From the NCBI GenBank assembly GCA_020161655.1, contig JAIUPC010000007.1, positions 248,001 to 312,000 on the forward strand: a stretch of DNA of 64,000 nucleotides, given 5' to 3'. Below, piece after piece: positions 26,267 through 33,738 of the stretch (positions within the stretch are counted from its first letter, which is position 1; every line of letters starts with the position of its first letter). The DNA is from Pseudomonadota bacterium. Its GTDB lineage: Bacteria > Pseudomonadota > Alphaproteobacteria > Rhodobacterales > Rhodobacteraceae. The notes under the pieces are model-generated. The model was not told where the DNA came from and made no database searches. It saw only the letters and a list, made by a program, of their open reading frames with translations. Position numbers and translations under genes: made by a program.

Positions 26267-27619
26267 ATGAAAGACGGAAACTTCCTCAAGGCCAACAACG
26301 CCCGCAGCCTCTGGCATCCGATGACCTCGCCGGCGGACAGCCTCGCCAATGCGCCGACCATCGTCACCGGGGCGCGGGGCGTCAGGATCAGTGACATCGA
26401 CGGGCATGAGGTTGTCGATGGCGTCGGCGGCCTCTGGAACGTCAACCTCGGCTATTCCTGCCAGCCGGTGAAGGACGCCATCGCGGGTCAGCTGGAGGCG
26501 CTGCCCTATTACTCGACCTTCCGTGGCACCTCGAACGACAAGGTCATCGAACTGGCCGAGGAGCTGCGCGACTTCTTCGCCCCGGACGGGCTGACGCGGG
26601 CTTTCTTCACCTCGGGCGGATCGGATTCGGTCGAGACGGCGCTGCGTCTTGCCCGCCAGTACCACAAGATCCGGGGTCAGGCGGGACGGACGAAGTTCCT
26701 CAGCCTCAAGAAGGGCTACCACGGCACCCATTTCGGCGGCGCCTCGGTCAACGGCAATGCGAATTTCCGCACGGCTTATGAGCCCCTGCTGGCTGGTTGC
26801 CACCACATCGCGGCGCCCTACACCTACCGCAACCCCTTCAACGAAAGCGATCCGGCGAAGCTTGCGCAGCTGATCCTCCAGCAGCTTGAGGACGAGATCG
26901 CCTTCCAGAGCGCGGACACCATCGCCGCCTTCATCATGGAGCCGATCCTTGGCGCCGGGGGCGTGATCCCGCCGCATGAAAGCTTCATGCCGGGGGTTGA
27001 GGCGATCTGCCGCAAGCATGGCATCCTTCTCATCTCCGACGAGGTCATCACCGCCTTCGGCCGCACCGGGGCCTGGTCAGGGAGCCGGCTCTGGGGTGTG
27101 AAGCCAGACTTCATGTGTACGGCGAAGGCAATCACCAACGGCTACTTCCCCTTCGGCGCCCTGATGATCGCCGAAGGAGTCGCCGAAGTCTTCGAGAAGG
27201 ACGAAAGCGGCAAGGCCGCCATCGGCCACGGCTATACCTATTCTGGCCATCCGGTCGGTGCGGCGGCGGCCTTAGCTTGCCTTGCAGAGACGAAACGGCT
27301 GGATGTGCGGGTGAATGCCGCCGCGCGCGGAGCGCAGCTTTGGGCGGGGATCAATGCATTGAAGGACAAGCATTCGGTCATCGGCGATGTGCGGGGCGGC
27401 CATGGGCTGATGCTGGCGATCGAGCTTGTCGCCGACCGCGCGACGAAGAAGCCTGCCGACAAGCCGGTGCCGGGCAAGGTGCAGAAGACAGCCTATGAGG
27501 CGGGGGCGATGGTCCGCGTCTCCGGCCCGAACATCATCCTGTCGCCGCCGCTCGTCCTGACCGAGGCCGACGCGCAGGTGATCCTCGACGCACTCGACTC
27601 CGGGTTCCGGGCGCTTTGA
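26267..27619 (+). CDS. Class III aminotransferase (omega-amino acid:pyruvate type)
   Basis: A 450-residue fold-type I PLP transaminase. Visible are SLWHPMTSP at the start, DGVGGLWNVNLGY, FFTSGGSDSVETALRLARQY (phosphate loop), LLISDEVITAFGRTGAWSG (Asp for the pyridine nitrogen) and TCAKAITNGYFPFGA-type PLP Lys context (here CTAKAITNGYFPFGAL). It resembles omega-amino acid or putrescine/taurine-pyruvate aminotransferases. It sits 11 nt after the IclR gene and overlaps the next gene by one base, so it should act on the substrate class sensed by that regulator. Confidence 0.9.
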   Translation: MKDGNFLKANNARSLWHPMTSPADSLANAPTIVTGARGVRISDIDGHEVVDGVGGLWNVNLGYSCQPVKDAIAGQLEALPYYSTFRGTSNDKVIELAEELRDFFAPDGLTRAFFTSGGSDSVETALRLARQYHKIRGQAGRTKFLSLKKGYHGTHFGGASVNGNANFRTAYEPLLAGCHHIAAPYTYRNPFNESDPAKLAQLILQQLEDEIAFQSADTIAAFIMEPILGAGGVIPPHESFMPGVEAICRKHGILLISDEVITAFGRTGAWSGSRLWGVKPDFMCTAKAITNGYFPFGALMIAEGVAEVFEKDESGKAAIGHGYTYSGHPVGAAAALACLAETKRLDVRVNAAARGAQLWAGINALKDKHSVIGDVRGGHGLMLAIELVADRATKKPADKPVPGKVQKTAYEAGAMVRVSGPNIILSPPLVLTEADAQVILDALDSGFRAL

Positions 27620-28470
27620 TGGGGGATTTCGTCGCGCTTCTCGGCACCAAGGGCGGGCCGGCGATCCGGCCCGGCTCCACCAATCCGACATCGAGCCTTC
27701 TGTCGCTTGCCGGCCAGCGCGTCGTCGTCGACTGCGGGCTGGGCGTCACGCGCGGGCTGGTCGATCAGGGGATGCAGCTCAAGGACATCGACCAGATCGT
27801 CATCACGCATCTGCATTCGGATCACTATCTGGAGCTTGGCCCGCTTCTCCACACCGCCTGGACGGCGGGGCTGAAGACGCCGGTGGATGTCTGGGGGCCG
27901 GAGGGGCTTGCGGATTACTGGGGACATTTCCTCGCCTCGATGCGCTTCGACATCGACATAAGGCTGGCGGACGAGGGGCGGCCCGATCTTGAAAGCCTGA
28001 TCCGCTTTCATGTGGTCACGCCGGGGGAAGCGTTCCGTCTCGGCCCGCTGAGTGTCACCGCCCTCGCGGTCGAACATCCGCCCGTCCCGGCCTTCGCCTA
28101 CCGCTTCGAAGGCGGCGGCAAAGTGGTGGTCTTTTCCGGCGACACCGCGCATTTCCCGCCGCTTGCGGATTTTGCCAAAGGCGCCGACCTCCTGATCCAC
28201 GAGGCGATGCTGGGCGAGGCGTTGCCGGCGCTGATGGCGCGGATCGGCAATGGCGACGACCGGCTGATGAAGCACTGGCTCCGCGCCCATACGCTCGCCG
28301 CCGACGCGGCCCGGATCGCCACGGCGGCAGGGGTGAAGGCGCTGGCGCTGCACCATCTGATCCCGTCCGACGACCCCGCCTATGGCGAGGCCGAGTGGCG
28401 GACGGGCATCAGGGACGAATGGCAGGGTCCCTTCCACCTTGGCCGCGACGGGCTGAGGATCGACGTCTGA
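27619..28470 (+). CDS. MBL-fold metallo-hydrolase (RNase Z-like)
   Basis: A 283-residue MBL-fold hydrolase with the complete metal motif THLHSDHYLELG (HxHxDH) near residue 57 and further ligands in VFSGDTAHFPPL and ALHHLIPSD. It is reminiscent of RNase Z/arylsulfatase-like proteins (TNPTSSLL N-terminus). The ATG at 27619 shares one base with the aminotransferase stop. Unlike the MBL protein at 12401-13351, the active site is intact. The context suggests hydrolysis of a small ester, lactone or amide in the same catabolic route rather than RNA processing, but this is inference. Confidence 0.85.
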   Translation: MGDFVALLGTKGGPAIRPGSTNPTSSLLSLAGQRVVVDCGLGVTRGLVDQGMQLKDIDQIVITHLHSDHYLELGPLLHTAWTAGLKTPVDVWGPEGLADYWGHFLASMRFDIDIRLADEGRPDLESLIRFHVVTPGEAFRLGPLSVTALAVEHPPVPAFAYRFEGGGKVVVFSGDTAHFPPLADFAKGADLLIHEAMLGEALPALMARIGNGDDRLMKHWLRAHTLAADAARIATAAGVKALALHHLIPSDDPAYGEAEWRTGIRDEWQGPFHLGRDGLRIDV

Positions 28471-28479
28471 AGCCTCGCC

Positions 28480-30720
28480 TCACGCGAAATCCACCGACTT
28501 CGACAGGGGCAGTTCCCTGATCCGCCGGCCCGTCGCCGCGAAGATCGCATTGGCGAGCGCGGCAGCGGCAGGCGGCACCGGCGGCTCGCCGATCCCGCGC
28601 ACCCGGCCCAGGCCCTCGACCGCCTTCACCTCGATCGCCGGAGCCTGCGGCATCCGCATCCCTTCGTAGGCGTCGAAGTTCGTCTGCTCCGCCATGCCGT
28701 CGGAATAGGTAACTTCCGCGCTCATCGCATGGGAAAGCCCGAAGATCGCCCCGCCCGCTGCGAGGTTGGCGAAGTTCACCGGGTCGATGACGCGCCCCAC
28801 CCCTGCCGCGATCCAGACCGTCTCGATCCTGACCTCGGCCTCGGTCTGGCGCACCTCGACCACCTCGGCGACCGGCACCCCGAAGGAGCGGCAAAAGCCG
28901 ATGCCGCGCCCGGTGCCCGCCGGAAGCTCCGCGCCCCAGCCGCACATCTCGCCCACCGTCTCGAGCACCTTCACGCCCTCGGGGTCGTCCATCAGCCGGA
29001 TACGCTCTGCCAGGGGATCGGCCCCTGCGGCGTGGATCAGCTCGTCAAGGAAGCAATCGTGGAAGAAGGCGTTCGTCGAAGCCCCCACAGACCGCCAGGA
29101 ACTGACCGGGGCAAGGCCGGCGACGCGGAACCCCGTCACCCGGTAGTCCGGGATGGCAAAAGGCTGGTCGCCCGCCCCCGCCGTGATCTGGGTGTCCGGG
29201 CCGGGAACGCTGATCCCCTGCCGCCCCAACTGCGAGGCGATGACCGAGGGCATGGCAATGCCAAGATCGAAGGCCACGACCTTGCCGTCGGCCACGGCAC
29301 CTTCGGCCCGCGCCATGGCGATCTGGCGCGGATAATCCGTCGCCATGTCCTCTTCGCGCTTCAGTGTCAGCTTGACCGGACGGCCCTTCATCTGGTTGGC
29401 GATCTCGGCGGCGATACGCACCGCATCATCCTCAAGCCGGTGGCCGAAGCTGCCGCCCGCCATCTGCACATGGACATGAACCGCCTCATCGGCGAGGCCG
29501 AGGACCTTGGCGACATTGGCTTGGGTGAAGCGCGGGATCTGCGTCGCCGTCCAGACATCGGCGCGGCCCTCGCCGACTAGGACCGTGGCCGAAACCGGCT
29601 CCATCGGCGCATGGGCGAGGTAGGGCGCGCGGTATTCGGCCTTGACCACGCCCTCCCCAGCCAACGCCGCGTCCACGTCGCCCGCCTCGCGCGGCGTGGC
29701 GTCGACGTTCTCGGCAGTGAACCCCGCCGACAGCAAGTCCCAATGGCCCTCCATTTCCGCCGGATAGGCGGCGGCAGGCCATTCGACCTCGATCCCATCG
29801 GCGGCCTGAAAGGCGCGCCAGGTGTTGTCGGCCAGAACCGCCAGCCCGCCCGTCACCGGCAGGATCTTCTCGACCCCGCGCATGGCTTCAGCGGCACCCG
29901 CGTCATAGCTTGAAGGCGCCCCGCTCCGGCGCGGGTTCAGCCGCACGGCGGCATGGACCACGCCCTCCGGCTCAAGGTCGATGGAATAGACCTGCGTCCC
30001 GGTCGATTTCGCCACGATGTCGATGCGCCGGACTTCTTTCCCGATCAGCCGCCACTCCGACTGGTCGCGCAAAGTCACCTCCGTCACCGGCTCCACCTCC
30101 GCCGCCTCGCCCGCGAGCGTGGTGTAGTCAAGCCGCGTGCCATCCGGCAGCACCACCGCGCCGCCCTCGGTCTTGAGGTCAGCAACGGCAACGCCCGTCC
30201 GCTTCGCGGCAGCGGCCTTCAGCGTCTCGCGCGCCACGGCCCCGGCAATGCGCAACTTCTCATACCCGTCCGGGGTCGTCGTCGATCCGCCGGTGATCTG
30301 CATCCCCATGAACTTCATCGCCGCATCGGCAACGCCGCGCATCGTTTCCGCCACCATCGAGGTATCGCGCGGATCGAAGGGCACCGCCTCATGCGACAGC
30401 GCCGTGTTGTAATAGGCGGGCGACGGCGAACCTGGATCGACGCGCACCTGATCAAGGCCGATGTCCAGCTCCTCGGCAATCAGCATTGCCTGAAGCGAAT
30501 AGACCCCCTGCCCCATGTCCATCCGGGGCGTGATGAGCGTCACGCCCGCCTCGTCGATCAGCACATAGGGCGTCAGCGCCGCCACGCCGGGCGTCAGCCC
30601 GTCCAGAAGCGGATTATCGACCGGGCTCTTGTACCTGTAATAGCCAAAGGCCACGCCCCCGGCGATGGCCGCCGAGCCGATGAGGAATGACCGCCGCGCG
30701 ATCCTGCCGAATTTGCCCAT
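28480..30720 (-). CDS. Molybdenum hydroxylase large subunit (IorB-type)
   Basis: A 746-residue xanthine-oxidase-family subunit that binds the molybdopterin cofactor. The N-terminus carries a Tat signal (GRIARRSFLIGSAAIAGG), as in isoquinoline 1-oxidoreductase IorB and related periplasmic aldehyde/N-heterocycle oxidoreductases. Internal blocks include TPRMDMGQGVYSLQAMLIAEEL, FGHRLEDDAVRIAAEIA, SSWRSVGASTNAFFHDCFLDEL and GIGEPPVPPAAAALANAIF, with the active-site Glu in GEPPVPP. It follows the 2Fe-2S gene by 3 nt. No third FAD subunit or XdhC chaperone is nearby. The substrate is unknown. Confidence 0.92.
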   Translation of the reverse strand: MGKFGRIARRSFLIGSAAIAGGVAFGYYRYKSPVDNPLLDGLTPGVAALTPYVLIDEAGVTLITPRMDMGQGVYSLQAMLIAEELDIGLDQVRVDPGSPSPAYYNTALSHEAVPFDPRDTSMVAETMRGVADAAMKFMGMQITGGSTTTPDGYEKLRIAGAVARETLKAAAAKRTGVAVADLKTEGGAVVLPDGTRLDYTTLAGEAAEVEPVTEVTLRDQSEWRLIGKEVRRIDIVAKSTGTQVYSIDLEPEGVVHAAVRLNPRRSGAPSSYDAGAAEAMRGVEKILPVTGGLAVLADNTWRAFQAADGIEVEWPAAAYPAEMEGHWDLLSAGFTAENVDATPREAGDVDAALAGEGVVKAEYRAPYLAHAPMEPVSATVLVGEGRADVWTATQIPRFTQANVAKVLGLADEAVHVHVQMAGGSFGHRLEDDAVRIAAEIANQMKGRPVKLTLKREEDMATDYPRQIAMARAEGAVADGKVVAFDLGIAMPSVIASQLGRQGISVPGPDTQITAGAGDQPFAIPDYRVTGFRVAGLAPVSSWRSVGASTNAFFHDCFLDELIHAAGADPLAERIRLMDDPEGVKVLETVGEMCGWGAELPAGTGRGIGFCRSFGVPVAEVVEVRQTEAEVRIETVWIAAGVGRVIDPVNFANLAAGGAIFGLSHAMSAEVTYSDGMAEQTNFDAYEGMRMPQAPAIEVKAVEGLGRVRGIGEPPVPPAAAALANAIFAATGRRIRELPLSKSVDFA

Positions 30721-30723
30721 CGC

Positions 30724-31188
30724 TCAACCCTCCTGCTGAATGGAGGCCGCCGCCGCGTGGATCGCGGCGCGGATGCGGGGATAGGTGCCGCAGCGGCAAA
30801 GATTGCCCTCCATCGCTTCGTCGATCTCGGCATCGGTCGGATCGGGCGTCACCGCCAGCAAGGACGCCGCCTGCATCATCTGCCCGGACTGGCAATAGCC
30901 GCATTGCGCCACCTGATGCTCGACCCAGGCCGCCTGGATGGCATGAAGCGCTTCCGGGCTACCCAGCCCCTCGATCGTGGTGATCTCCGCCCCCGCCAGA
31001 TCGCCGGCGAGCGTCTGGCAGGACCGGACCGCCTCGCCATTCACCATAACAGTGCAGGCACCACAGGCCGCAACTCCGCAGCCGTATTTCGTGCCCTTGA
31101 GGCCGATCACGTCGCGCAGCACCCAGAGAAGCGGCATGTCATCTTCAACATCGGCCTCATAGACCGTACCGTTTATCTTCAACTGCAT
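30724..31188 (-). CDS. [2Fe-2S] subunit of molybdenum hydroxylase (IorA-type)
   Basis: A 154-residue small subunit with two iron-sulfur clusters. A plant-type ferredoxin cluster is formed by [22 protein letters not shown], and the second helical cluster by [10 protein letters not shown] and [13 protein letters not shown]. It transfers electrons from the Mo site of the large subunit to an acceptor, probably a membrane cytochrome in two-subunit IorAB-type enzymes. It has no signal peptide itself; it would be exported together with the Tat-tagged partner 3 nt downstream. Confidence 0.95.
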   Translation of the reverse strand: MQLKINGTVYEADVEDDMPLLWVLRDVIGLKGTKYGCGVAACGACTVMVNGEAVRSCQTLAGDLAGAEITTIEGLGSPEALHAIQAAWVEHQVAQCGYCQSGQMMQAASLLAVTPDPTDAEIDEAMEGNLCRCGTYPRIRAAIHAAAASIQQEG

Positions 31189-31349
31189 GCGAGGCTCCTG
31201 TTGCTCTTGCCGGAAAGATAGCGCTAACCCGCGCGAACGAAAGGGCCGCCGCCGGATTTCTTTGCGTCACGCCGCATTCCGTGCAGCCGGCCTTCCCTCC
31301 GCGCGACGCCGCGCATAGGCTGAGGCCGGAACAACCACCGGGGGAACTC

Positions 31350-32222
31350 ATGGCGGCAAGGATCGGGGTGATCGGCGGATCGGGCGTCTATCAGATCGAC
31401 GGTCTTGAAGGCGCTGAGTGGCAGACGGTCGAAACCCCCTGGGGATCGCCCTCGGACCAGATCCTGACCGGGCGCCTTCACGGCGTCGACATGGCCTTCC
31501 TGCCGCGCCACGGTCGCGGCCATGTCCATTCGCCCTCCGCCGTGCCCTACCGCGCCAATATCGACGCGCTGAAACGGCTTGGCGTCACCGATGTCATCGC
31601 CGTCTCCGCCTGCGGATCGTTCCGCGAAGAGATGGCGCCCGGCGACTTCGTCGTGGTCGACCAGTACATCGACCGCACCTTCGCGCGGGAAAAATCGTTC
31701 TTCGGCACCGGCTGCGTCGCCCATGTCAGCCTCGCCCACCCGACCTGCGCCCGGCTATCGGCGCTCTCAGCCGAGGCGGTGCCCGAGGGCGTCCGTGTCC
31801 ACCGGGGCGGCACCTACCTTGCCATGGAAGGCCCGCAATTCTCCACCCTCGCCGAAAGCCGCATGTACCGCGACCAATGGGGCGCCGATGTCATCGGCAT
31901 GACCGGCATGCCCGAAGCCAAACTCGCCCGCGAGGCCGAGCTTTGCTACGCCTCTGTCGCCATGGTCACCGATTACGACTGCTGGCACCCCGACCACGAC
32001 GCGGTCGACGTGGCGGCGGTAGTCCGAACGCTGACGGCAAACTCCGCGAATGCCAAGGCGCTGGTAACCGCCCTGCCCTCACGCCTGAATGACCGTCCGA
32101 CACCCTGCCCCTGCGGCTGCGACAAGGCGCTGGAGCATGCGGTAATGACGGCGCCAGAAAAGCGCGATCCGGCGCTGGTGGCGAAGCTTGAGACGGTTGC
32201 GGGGCGGGTGCTGGGCATCTAG
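31350..32222 (+). CDS. mtnP: S-methyl-5'-thioadenosine phosphorylase
   Basis: Phosphorolyses methylthioadenosine to adenine and methylthioribose-1-phosphate in methionine salvage. The ATG at 31350 gives 290 residues beginning MAARIGVIGGSGVYQIDG. Family blocks are FLPRHGRGHVHSPSAVPYRANIDA (phosphate/substrate), YLAMEGPQFSTLAESRMYR and VIGMTGMPEAKLAREAELCY with the purine-contacting residues, then TDYDCWHPDHD. It is the last chromosomal gene before the left attachment site of the mobile element. Confidence 0.95.
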   Translation: MAARIGVIGGSGVYQIDGLEGAEWQTVETPWGSPSDQILTGRLHGVDMAFLPRHGRGHVHSPSAVPYRANIDALKRLGVTDVIAVSACGSFREEMAPGDFVVVDQYIDRTFAREKSFFGTGCVAHVSLAHPTCARLSALSAEAVPEGVRVHRGGTYLAMEGPQFSTLAESRMYRDQWGADVIGMTGMPEAKLAREAELCYASVAMVTDYDCWHPDHDAVDVAAVVRTLTANSANAKALVTALPSRLNDRPTPCPCGCDKALEHAVMTAPEKRDPALVAKLETVAGRVLGI

Positions 32223-32246
32223 CAGACCCTGAGGAAGGGAAGTACG

Positions 32247-32292
32247 GTGGTGCCCAGAGCCGGAATCGAACCAGCGACACGCGGATTTTCAA
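32247..32292. repeat. attL: 46-bp duplication of tRNA-Phe 3' end
   Basis: Identical over 46 bp to 49959-50004. It contains the CCA end, acceptor 3' strand, T arm and the 3' half of the anticodon arm up to the anticodon loop. It then diverges: after the shared ATTTTCAA it reads GCCGTCC, against TCCGCTG in the real tRNA. It lies 24 nt after the mtnP stop. A bare tRNA fragment like this cannot fold as a tRNA and marks the far end of the element. Confidence 0.92.
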
Positions 32293-32344
32293 GCCGTCCA
32301 CCGGCGCAGAAAATCAATCGGTTGCGCGGCATTTTCCTGTCAAA

Positions 32345-32474
32345 CCCCCTACGGGAAATCAAGCACTTAGGGGGCGATTGTCAAACCGGTTTTCCGCCGA
32401 TCCGGGGCAAAGAAAAACCGTCGAGGGGGCGGCCACCCACCTCGACGGCGCATTCAAACTCACTGTCCTGACAG
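32345..32474. other. Element leader with three hairpins (oriT candidate)
   Basis: The 224 nt between attL and the first element gene hold CCCCCTA/TAGGGGG (32345-32351 with 32368-32374, 16-nt loop), CCGTCGAGG/CCTCGACGG (32418-32426 with 32440-32448) and CTGTC-CT-GACAG (32463-32474). TGTCAAACC occurs twice, at 32339-32347 and 32379-32387. Inverted repeats next to a mob operon are what an origin of transfer looks like, and the strand opposite the first hairpin reads CCTAAGTGC, near to Q-type nick regions. This is suggestive only. Confidence 0.4.
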
Positions 32475-32516
32475 GATACCAAAGCGCAGAGTCCGGCGCA
32501 ATCGTCGGGGGCCTGC

Positions 32517-33287
32517 ATGTCTGACATTCTGCCCTTTTGCCAAGTCAAGCTGCAGTATCTTCTCGACCTCGTCCTCGACCAGTCGCTCGACGACAACGCC
32601 TTCCGCGTCGCCGCCTATCTGGCGCTGACCCATGCCGACCATGACACCGGCGAATGCCATCCGTCGTTCGAGACGATCGGCACGGCGCTTGGGCGGCATG
32701 CTAAGTCTGTGAAGCGCGCCCTGAACAAGCCAGCGATGGGACGCCATCTGACCGTCGTGCGCGGCACCAATCGCGGCAACGCCTCGCGCTACCGCCCGAC
32801 CGAAGATGCCCTGCGGCGCGCCACGCAGCGGCGGCGGGAGGGGGACAAGATCGTCCCCCTTTCCCGGGTGAAAGGGGGACAATCCTGTCCGCCCGAGGGG
32901 ACATATCTGTCCGCAAAAGGGGGACAGGAACGCCCCCCGAACAAAGAAAAGGAACTTAAACCAAGAACGGCCGCTGCCGCGCCGGATTTGCCCGGGAAGG
33001 GGCAATCCGGCACAGCCACGGCCCGCAGCGCCCCGCCGTCACAGCTCGTTTTCGTTCCGCAGGGCATCTGCTTTGCCCGGGACTGGAACGACCGACTGGC
33101 GCAAGAAGGGCTGGCGACACTCGACCGAAGCCTGCCCTTGGCGGTGAACGGCCATCATCGCGGCTTCTGGGTTCCGGCCCGAAGCCCCGCACCAAGGGGA
33201 AGCCCGGAATGGCGGGAGCAGGTGCGACAGCTGCGCTGTCTTGCCGGGAAGGAAGCCGGGAAGTTGGAGCAGCGTCATGCGGGATGA
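32517..33287 (+). CDS. Helix-turn-helix replication/mobilization-type protein
   Basis: A 256-residue protein. The N-terminal 100 residues form a winged-helix region typical of plasmid/phage replication-associated proteins (FRVAAYLALTHADHDTGECHPSFETIGTALGRHAKSV). The middle is a low-complexity linker rich in KGGQ/CPP-like units (about residues 115-145), where GGQSCPP-, KGGQ- and ERPPN-type pieces recur. The C-terminal part is Trp/Arg-rich. It is first in a run with mobC and the relaxase (11-nt overlap with mobC). Likely roles are DNA binding at the origin or regulation; a true initiator function is not shown. Confidence 0.7.
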   Translation: MSDILPFCQVKLQYLLDLVLDQSLDDNAFRVAAYLALTHADHDTGECHPSFETIGTALGRHAKSVKRALNKPAMGRHLTVVRGTNRGNASRYRPTEDALRRATQRRREGDKIVPLSRVKGGQSCPPEGTYLSAKGGQERPPNKEKELKPRTAAAAPDLPGKGQSGTATARSAPPSQLVFVPQGICFARDWNDRLAQEGLATLDRSLPLAVNGHHRGFWVPARSPAPRGSPEWREQVRQLRCLAGKEAGKLEQRHAG

Positions 33288-33738
33288 GCAGGGAGCAAGG
33301 CGACCCGTGTCATACGCTGGCGCTGCTGACACGGGGCCTCGCGAGGGGTGGCAAGCCTCCCCTTCGAACCCCACCGGCGCGGGCGCTGCCCGCGAAAAGC
33401 CCGCGCTGACGGACACCTTCGTGTTCCGCTGCACGGCGGCCGAGAAGGCCGAGCTTCGGCAAAAGGCCGAAGCGGCGGGCGTCCCGGTGGCGACCCTTCT
33501 GCGCGAAGCCCTTGGCCGCACAGATGCCCGCCGCCGCAAGCCCGCCCCGCGCGTCGATCCGGCGCTGGTGCTGGCCGTCGGGCGGATCGGCGGCAACCTC
33601 AACCAGATCGCCCGCTGGCTGAACCGCGCCCAAGCCGCAGGCATCACCCCCACGATCGACGCGGTCGAGGTCGCGCGCCGCCTTTTGTCAGTCGAGCGTC
33701 AGCTTGCCCGGCTCCTCGCCCAGGGCCGCGAATGCTGA
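33277..33738 (+). CDS. mobC: MobC-like relaxosome accessory protein
   Basis: A 153-residue protein with the MobC signature: FRCTAAEKAELRQKAEAAGVPVATLLREALG (ribbon-helix-helix-like) followed by VDPALVLAVGRIGGNLNQIARWLNRA, the GxNLNQIA motif typical of bacterial mobilisation proteins. It would melt or bend oriT DNA and recruit the relaxase. The ATG at 33277 overlaps the preceding gene by 11 nt, and the stop overlaps the relaxase start (ATGCTGA), so all three are translationally coupled. Confidence 0.85.
   Translation: MRDEQGARRPVSYAGAADTGPREGWQASPSNPTGAGAAREKPALTDTFVFRCTAAEKAELRQKAEAAGVPVATLLREALGRTDARRRKPAPRVDPALVLAVGRIGGNLNQIARWLNRAQAAGITPTIDAVEVARRLLSVERQLARLLAQGREC

Noticed and set aside
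32247-32292. A second tRNA-Phe gene
   Set aside because: Only the 3' part is present; the D arm and 5' acceptor strand are missing, so it is an attachment site.
32517-33287. A plasmid replication initiator (Rep) for the element
   Set aside because: Only a winged-helix and low-complexity linker are seen; no initiator catalytic motifs or iterons, so called by fold only.
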